From Babylonia areolata (Eukaryota; Mollusca; Gastropoda; Neogastropoda; Buccinidae): a stretch of DNA of 64,000 bases. Under the pieces are notes generated by a model that was not told the origin of the DNA, ran no database searches, and worked only from the letters and a program-made list of their open reading frames with translations. The translations under genes were made by a program, and so were the position numbers. Position 1 is the stretch's first letter; every line of letters begins with the position of its first letter. The DNA is taken from positions 50,516,555 through 50,580,554 of the forward strand of contig NC_134878.1 of NCBI RefSeq assembly GCF_041734735.1, in the 5' to 3' direction. Of this stretch, positions 56,640 through 64,000 are shown one piece after another.

Positions 56640-57390
56640 TCTCAAACCCTCGGTGAGTTAGGGCTTGTCTACCCAAGCATGTGAAGACTGGATCCGGCGG
56701 ACTCTGCGGAAGAAACCTTCATGGTTCAACAGAGAGGAAGGCGGTTGCAGCAGAGCACTGTGGAGTGCTGAGGGCAGGATGAGGCACATAGGACATCCTG
56801 GTCATCCACTGCATCCATTTCCATCTCCAGTCGTCTTGACTTCGTCTTGCCACTGGATACAGACGGTCTCGGACAAGAGACTGAGGTCGACGGTGCGCAA
56901 CTCCTCGTCACTATAAACAAAGTCATCGCGCAAGTCATCAGTCATCCTTCATCCCATACCATCATTTTCCCCAAGCCCTGTGGCGACAGGTGAGCGACGA
57001 AGCGACAGGTGTGGGTACACTGGCAGTCGTAGCCGCGGACCTGCCCACAGGCGGCTCAGGCCATAGGGTCGTTTTTCACCGACTGGAGCAGCAGTGCAGA
57101 TCGGCAGCCTCCTGAGCGACTGGGCAGCCCTCTTCAGGACAGCACTGCTCACCTCCCTGGCATGAGGAAGGGGCTAGAAAAGGTGCCCTAAACATTGCCT
57201 GCTCCACACCACCCTAGTCAGCATACCGCGGCTGACGGGGGCCCTACTCAAGCGGTCGACACACAAAGGAAAGAAAGAAGAAAACAAGGAGCACCCCATT
57301 GACCATTGCCTTATGGAACTTGCTTACACTTCTGGACAGAGGCGACTCAGACAGACCACAGAGACTGTCACGGCTCGTGGCATTCATTTG
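56640..57390 (+). repeat. APE-type LINE, 5' fragment
   Basis: Nearly the same as the 5' region of the larger copy (compare 56650-57290 with 58540-59210). Shared landmarks are CTGGATCCGGCGGACTCTG, CACTGGCAGTCGTAGCC and GAGGAAGGGGCTAGAAAAGG, and it ends in the start of the endonuclease (LTIALWNLLTLLDRGDSDRP). The rest of the element is missing, which is unusual since LINEs normally lose the 5' end. Confidence 0.85.
56949..57152 (-). other. Antisense ORF in LINE 5' region, copy 1
   Basis: 67 codons on the strand opposite the LINE: LKRAAQSLRRLPICTAAPV, RPYGLSRLWAGPRLRLPVYP, LSLRRSPVATGLG. It aligns without gaps with copy 2 at 58795-59046. No known domain. It may be chance in GC-rich DNA. Confidence 0.3.
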
Positions 57391-57399
57391 TGCGTGTGT

Positions 57400-57525
57400 T
57401 CGTGTGTTCGTCTCCCCCTCCTCTCCCTTTCCCCTCTCCTCTCTCCCTTCCCCCAGTCCTCTCCTTTTCCCTCTCCCTTTCCCTTCTCCCTTTCTCCCTC
57501 CTCTCTCCCCCTTTTGCTCTGTCAT
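57400..57525 (+). repeat. CT-rich simple sequence
   Basis: A pyrimidine-only tract of CCTCTCCCTTT units. All frames through it stay open by composition and do not represent genes. Confidence 0.95.
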
Positions 57526-58300
57526 TCTCTTGTGTGCTCAGTTCTGTTCCGAACTGAAGCACGTGAATCTGTCGTGATGTGTGTCTGACATGTTCTTAGT
57601 CCTTCTCGCTCTGAACTCTTGAGATGAGTTCGGAGTTAACGTCGGTTTGAGGGAAGGGTTTTGCTTTGCCTTTGGTGCCGAGCTTTGGAAGGAGAAGGGT
57701 CGCCGATCCAGCAAGCGAGCTGTTGGGTGTCCTCTTGGACAGTCGTGGGGTTCGATTCTTGTGTGACCCCCTTCTGCCTCTGTGTGGGTCTGTGTTCTGT
57801 GTTCTCTCCTGGGCCAGTAGTGTGCCTGAGTCCTGGTGACAGGTGAGGGGGGAGTTGTATAGTTAGTTTGTCCTCGTGGTGTTAGTGTCGTAACTTGTGA
57901 CATTTGTTTGCATTTTTGGGATTGTTTTAACGGAAATCTTTTAAATCCAGTATTTTATTTCTAGATATTTTGGGGGAAATTGATAAGGTTGTTAAGTGTT
58001 ATTTTGACATGTATTCGGCTCGATTTATTGTTTCAAATATACCTTCTTTACAATGAAAACTGTCTAAATTTCCCAAAACATTTTTGTGTTGTGTTGGAAA
58101 TGTAGTACGATGATTTGTAATATTACCTCACTGAGTTTTGTTTCTGCAGTGCGAAACTAGCATTACATATAACGACAAACTGTCATTTAGGGTAAATGTC
58201 TTGCGTATTATATGCAGGTTTAACTCCTTAATTATGAGAGAAACAATAATGGGCGGTTCCTGTCCTTTTTGGCATTGGTAGTCAGTTTTTGTGTGGAAGC
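57526..58300 (+). other. Unclassified spacer between the two LINE copies
   Basis: About 57590-57900 is GC-richer, then AT-rich to 58300. No coding or repeat structure is recognised. Confidence 0.4.
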
Positions 58301-58309
58301 GACTGTCAG

Positions 58310-61300
58310 GTCAGGTCAGCTCATTAGATCTGCTACTGGTAACCTGTAATCCAGTACAACCTGTTCAGGGTCAGGTTGCCGGCGACTAAACCGGCACTCC
58401 CACTGCTCCCTTCCGAGACTGGTGAGGCGGGTGGCTAGACACCCTTATGGAGATCCATAAAAGGGCGTCGGCTCAGGAGAGCCACCGACGGCCATCTAGC
58501 TCCACTGTGCTGTGTGCATGCCACACGCAGTTGGCCCCCGGGGTGTGTCTACCCATGCATGCGAAGTCTGGATCCGGCAGAATCTGCGGAAGAAACCTAT
58601 CGGTTCAACGGAGAGGAAGGCGGTTACAGCAACGCGCTGTGGAGTGCAGAGAGCAAGATGAGACACCGAAAGGATATCTTGGTCATCCACTGCATCCGTG
58701 CTCATCCTCCAGTCGTCTCGACTTAGTCTTGCCACTGGAAATTGGTGGACCCGGACGAGAGAGTGAGGTCGACGTTGCGCAAGTCCTCTTCACTTTAAAC
58801 AAACTCATCGCGCAAGTCATCAGTCATCCTAAATGACCTTTCATCCTTCATCATTTCATCACCCCCAAGTCCTGTGGCGACAGGCGAGCGACGAAACGAC
58901 AGGTGTGGGTACACTGGCAGTCGCAGCCGCAGACCTGCACGCAGGTGGCTCAGGCCATAGGGTCGTTCTTCGTCGACAGGAGCAGCGATGGAGCTCGGCA
59001 GCCGTCTGAGCGTCTGAGCAGCCCTCTTTAGGAATGCACTGCTCACCTCCCTGGCATGAGGAAGGGGCTAGAAAAGGTGCCCTAAAAATTGCCTGCTCCA
59101 TATAACCCTGGCCATCATACCGCGGCTGGCGGGGACCCTACATCAGCGATCGAAACAAAAAGAAAGAAAAGAAAACAAGGATCGTTCCTCTCACCATTGG
59201 TGCTTGGAACATAAGGACTCTCCTGGACAGAGATAACGCGGACAGACCCCAAAGGAGAACGGCACTAGTTGCATCCGAACTCGCCAGATACAACATTGAC
59301 ATTGCAGCCTTGAGTGAGACTCAGCTTGCAGGCGAAGGCGAGCTCTGTGAACGGGGATCTGGTTACACCTTCTTCTGGAGTGGACGAGGAAGCGAAGAGC
59401 GACGTGAGGCTGGCGTTGGTTTTGCAGTAAAAACAGCACTTGTCAGCAAGCTAGCTGGAATCCCAAAGGGAGTCAACGATAGGCTTATGACCATGAAACT
59501 CCCACTGGCATCTGGCCAGAAGCACCTCACCATTGTCAGTGCCTATGCCCCAACCATGACCAACCCGGATGAAGTGAAGGCGAAGTTCTACGAGGACCTT
59601 CACTCTGTCATTGCTGCTATCCCTAAAGCAGACAAGCTCATCATTCTTGGGGACTTAATGCTAGAGTTGGCTCTGACTACATCTCCTGGGATGGAGTGAT
59701 TGGAAAGCACGGTGTGGGCCACTGCAACCCAAATGGATTGCTTTTGCTTCAGACTTGTGCAGAGCACGAACTGCTGATAACCAACAGTTTTCTGCCTCCC
59801 TACCCGTAACAGGACGTCATGGATGCACCCTCGCTCAAAGCATTGGCATCTCATCGATTACGTCATCGTCAGGAAAAGGGATAGGCAAGATGTACGTGTA
59901 ACAAAGACCATGTGCGGCGCCGAGTGTTGGACAGACCATCGCCTTGTAGTCTCGAAGCTGAATATTCGAATCCAGCCCAAGAGACGCCCCCAAGGCCAGA
60001 AGGCTCCAAAACGGCTCAACATCGCTAAGCTGAATAACACCACCATCAAACAATCCTTTGTGGAGTTTGGAAGATCATCTGGAATCCGCCTCTCTGGACA
60101 ACCAGAATGTGGAGTCTGACTGGAGGACCCTGCGTGAGCTGATCTATAGTACAGCTTCAGAGACCCTGGGACCCATGACCAGAAAGCACAAAGACTGGTT
60201 TGATGAAAACTGTGATGAAATCAAGCAGCTTCTGGATGAGAAACGCCGTCTGCATCAAGCCTACCTGAGCAACCCAAAGTCCACATCAAAAAAGGATGCG
60301 TACGATGCCATCCGCAGGACTGTTCAGCAAAAGTTACGCCAGATGCAGGATAAGTGGCTGAGTGACAAAGCTGAGATCCAGGGATATGCTGACAGGCACG
60401 ATATGAAGAGGTTCTATGATGCCTTAAAAGAAGTCTACGGCCCCACATCCTCAGGATCATCCCCCCTCCTCAGTGCAGATGGGAATACCTTGATCACCGA
60501 GAAGGAGAAAATTCTTGAACGCTGGGCTGAGCATTTCAACAGTGTCTTAAATCGCCCTTCCTCCATAAATGATGAAGCCATAGACCGTCTCCCACAAGTC
60601 CCCATCAACGAAGCACTGGACGATCCGCCAACACTTCTTGAGACCCAGAAAGCAATCCGTCTGCTATCCAGTGGCAAAGCACCTGGCTCAGACTCCATAC
60701 CAGCAGAGGTCTACAAGGATGGAGGCACTGTGCTGACTGAGAAGCTCCATCAGCTGTACTCACTCATGTGGAAAGAAGAGAAGATCCCCCAGGATTTCAA
60801 AGATGCATCTATCATTCACTTGTACAAGCGAAAGGGGAACCGGCAAGCCTGTGATAACCATCGGGGCATTTCCTTGCTCTCCATCGCAGGCAAGATACTT
60901 GCCAGGATCCTACTAAACCGCCTCACAGCTCACCTTGACCAAGGTCATTTGCCTGAGAGCCAATGTGGATTCCGGAAAGAGCACGGAACCACCGACATGG
61001 TGTTTGCCGCAAGGCAGCTGCAAGAGAAATGTCAGGAGCAAAATGCTGATCTGTTCTCCACCTATGTCGACCTCACTAAGGCCTTCGACACCGTGAGTAG
61101 AGAGGGACTGTGGAAGATCATGGCCAAGTACGGATGCCCTCAGAAATTTATTTCCTTGGTCAGCCAATTCCATGAAGGCATGCAGGCTCGAGTCCAGGAC
61201 AATGGCGAAACATCTGCTCCTTTTGCTGTCACAAATGGTGTCAAGCAAGGCTGCGTCCTGGCTCCAACGCTGTTCAGCCTCATGTTCTCTGCAATGCTTA

Positions 61301-62480
61301 CTGATGCCTTCAGAGATGGCGATGTTGGAATCGACCTGAAGTACCGAACAGATGGCAAGTTGTTTAACCTCAGAAGGCTTCAAGCAAAAACGAAGGTCAT
61401 GACAGACATCATCAGAGACTTTTTGTTTGCTGATGATTGTGCCCTCAACGCTGGGTCTGAAGCTGACATGCAGCTCAGCGTCAAGTTTGCCACTGCCAGC
61501 AGGAACTTCGGCCTTACCATCAGCACGAGGAAAACTGAAGTTATCCATCAGCCAGCCCCAGGGAAACCCTACGTTGAGCCCAACATCAGTCAACGGTCAG
61601 AGACTCAGTGCGGTGGAGCGGTTCACATACCTTGGCAGCACACTGTCACGAAATGCGACCATCGACGATGAAGTGAACGTCAGGATTGCAAGAGCAAGCG
61701 CAACGTTTGGCAGACTCAGTGCAAATGTCTGGAACAGAAGAGGCATTAGTCTTGAGACCAAGCTAAAGGTCTACAGAGCAGTAGTTCTCCCCACACTACT
61801 GTACGCCTGCGAAACTTGGACAGTGTACCAACGACCTGCCAAGAAGCTGAACCACTTCCACACAACATGCCTCAGGAAGCTACTGAACATCAAGTGGCAA
61901 GACAGGACCCCAGACACAGAAGTGCTCGCAAAAGCCACCCTTCCCAGCATCTTCACCATCCTGATGCAGTCCCAGCTTCGCTGGGCTGGACACGTGGCGC
62001 GCATGCCAGACCATCGGCTGCCCAAAAGGCTCTTCTATGGCGAGCTGCAACAAGGGAAGAGATCACACGGAGGTCAGAAGAAGCGCTTCAGAGATATTCT
62101 GAAAGTCTCTCTTAAAACGTTTGATATCAACCCAGACTCCTGGGAGGAATCTGCAGTGGACCGTGACAAATGGCGCGCTGCTGTGCACAAAGGCGCCAAG
62201 TTATGCGAGGCCAACAGGACTGCAGCAGCTGTTCAGAAGAGACAGGCCAGAAAGTCACGGGCAAACAAGCTCCCTGACAATGATATGCCTGTCTTTGTCT
62301 GCCCCAACTGTCCGCGAACATTTCGTGCGCAGATTGGACTATTCAGCCATCTGTGCATTCACAGATAGATTCATGAGCATCCTCCCCCCCACCCCACCAC
62401 CACCCTGCCCCCATCCCCCAGCTGGATGACGACGATGGTCATCATCGATCTCGATGGACACACCACCAGGAAGCGACTGC
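58310..62480 (+). mobile_element. APE-type non-LTR retrotransposon (LINE), near full length, frameshifted
   Basis: A GC-rich 5' UTR (58310-59185) is followed by an AP-like endonuclease (about 59190-60120: AALSETQLAGEG, IILGD, LIDYVIVRKRDRQ, CWTDHRLVVSKL). Next come reverse transcriptase (60058-61671: SGKAPGSDSIPAEVYKDG, DNHRGISLLSIAGKILARI, GVKQGCVLAPTLFSLMFSA, catalytic FLFADDCALN) and a C-terminal part (61600-62368: TYLGSTLSRN, LLYACETWTVYQR, RWAGHVARMPDHRLP) ending in a C2H2-like zinc finger (CPNC...HLCIH). Frames break near 59650 (GGGGACTTAATGC, one T short of GDFNAR), near 59800, near 60050 and near 61590, so at least four shifts make it dead. The RT frame alone is 537 codons. The clade is RTE/I-like and uncertain. 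Host DNA appears to resume near 62480. Confidence 0.93.
58795..59046 (-). other. Antisense ORF in LINE 5' region, copy 2
   Basis: 83 codons: LKRAAQTLRRLPSSIAAPV, RPYGLSHLRAGLRLRLPVYP, LSFRRSPVATGLG. It is open across the same span as copy 1, despite about 20% nucleotide change between the copies. Confidence 0.3.
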
Positions 62481-63840
62481 ATCAATATCCACTTACTCGC
62501 CTACTTAGCGTAATGTGTATTGCTTAAGGAAAGGGAGGGGGGAGGGGTACTAGTTATTTCATAACGTGTTAGAGCATAGTCTACAGAGACATGGGAGTCT
62601 TGTTACAGATTTGTTCCCTGTGACTTATTCCTGTGGGTTCCCCCTGACTGCCACCCCGACGGGACTCCAGGATTCGCCTTTTCAGTGGTCATCATTCCAC
62701 TTCATCCCTGTCCGTTCCAAACTCCCTCACTCCCACTCCTTTCCCTGACCTCATATTTCCAACGTCCTCACCCACAGTCCCTCATCCCCGGCGTTCCACC
62801 CTCTCCGATTCTGCAGGCATGTGACTAAAGCCAGTTCAGCGACACTGGTCTTCAACGGACGAACTTGATTTAGGTTCAAGTGAACTGACATTTTTTCGCG
62901 TAGATCTGTGCTGCCGTTACTAGGGCCTACTGTGTCGTGGTCATGCTGCTATGGTGTAACCAAAGAGTGTTACTGTGAAGTGTTTAAATTTGTGTGTCTG
63001 GACCAGGATATTCAAAGTGTACAACAGTAAAGAATTGAGCTGAATTATCTATGATGGAGGAGGATGAGTAGGATGAGTAGGAGGAGGATGAGTAGGAGGA
63101 TGATGAGTAGGAGTAGGAGGATGAGTAGTAGTAGCCTTTTAGACCACGTTATCTCTGATCAACAGGCCATTCACTTTTCAAACCCAGAAAGCTCAGCAGA
63201 CTTCACCGCTGTACTATTATGCATTCGAAAGGAACCCATTCCATACCAAGGAAGTGGAAGAAACTGCTTTGAGAGAGAAACCTGGGCGGGTTTGCTTTTT
63301 CTGCAACTGTGGACCTGGCCAAATGTTACCGGAAACACGAGTATCAGTCCCTTTTCAACACAACTCGCCGTGAGACGGTATGATTTGATCTGTAGCTATC
63401 ATTGGTAAACTTAAAAATAATTAAAAAGGAAAGGTTTATGAACAGTTATATTAAAGTCGATGGAAACAACAGACCTTAATGTTTTGATATAATCATTAAG
63501 AAGACTTCGATGGTTCGTTATTATAACCAGTATTAAGGGATTTAAGTGATGAGCTTTCGACTTGAATTGTCAATCCGTTGAGACATGGACGTTTCACATA
63601 TGATGCAGGTGATCAGAGACAGTCACATAGGTGCCTTAGCTTTACTTGTTCATTATAAGCGGTACTAGATGTGGGGAAAGCTGACGGTAAAACATGTGTA
63701 TCGTATTTGACTGTTGATCCAGATCGTGATCGCACGACAAATGGTCTTTTTGTGCAGATGTATGCAGTATGTTCTCTGCTTCTGTCTGTCTCAGTATCTC
63801 ACTATATTAAGTATATACCTCTGTCTGTTTCTCTCTCTAC

Positions 63841-63871
<31 letters not shown>

Positions 63872-64000
63872 CAACTGGGAAAGACTGTCACTTTCAGTTT
63901 CGGTGTCAAGGTGTCAGTGTGCAGACACATATGCACAACACATCCTTTGGATAAACCTGATGCACTTATCAGGCCATGAGAGCCTATCATGGGATCTGTG
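62481..64000. other. Window end, no supported gene
   Basis: Holds a GGAGGATGAGTA-type minisatellite at 63050-63135 and a (GT)n run at 63840-63868, with a CT-rich stretch before it. A 114-codon frame at 63064-63408 begins inside the minisatellite and has no recognisable domain. A SINE-like tail (TGATGCACTTATCAGGCC) appears at about 63958-63975. Confidence 0.5.

Noticed and set aside
57306-57588. Overlapping Ser/Pro/Leu-rich ORFs
   Set aside because: They are open only because of the CT-rich tract.
63064-63408. 114-codon ORF near the window end
   Set aside because: It begins within a GGAGGATGAGTA minisatellite and has no domain or splice support.

Overview
The window is animal nuclear DNA: spliced genes with GT-AG introns, abundant CA/GT microsatellites, and many LINE, SINE, LTR and foldback repeats. 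Gene content and repeat style fit a lophotrochozoan, most likely a gastropod mollusc. That placement is inference from the overall look, not from a marker gene. Four host genes can be read exon by exon, and every splice phase closes.

Layout: (1) 95-10789, + strand: the last five coding exons of CC2D2A, a ciliary transition-zone protein. Its last intron holds a 4.5 kb minisatellite, and one acceptor lies at the end of a tandem triplication. (2) 14448-18832: a young LTR element with no recognisable pol, inserted just upstream of (3) 19059-25382, + strand: a six-exon SIR2-family deacylase (sirtuin). (4) 25975-29409: a 5'-truncated Ty3/Gypsy fossil. (5) 31817-39052, + strand: BAG2, an HSP70 co-chaperone, in two coding exons. 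Its intron holds a 3447-bp foldback element with long inverted arms and an 8-bp target duplication. (6) 42585-54548, - strand: RNASEH1 in eight exons, convergent with BAG2. Its introns are full of SINEs and LINE pieces. (7) 54700-62480: LINE territory, comprising an L2/CR1-like fragment, a 5' fragment of an APE-type LINE, and a nearly full-length but frameshifted copy of the same family. (8) 62480-64000: no supported gene.

The four host genes (cilium, NAD-dependent deacylation, chaperone regulation, RNA:DNA hybrid removal) form no pathway or operon; they are ordinary neighbours in a repeat-rich animal genome. The most unusual items are the foldback element, the minisatellite with higher-order copies, the duplicated splice acceptor of CC2D2A, the pol-less LTR element with a helix-hairpin-helix ORF, the large charged insert in the sirtuin, and an antisense ORF kept in two LINE 5' regions.
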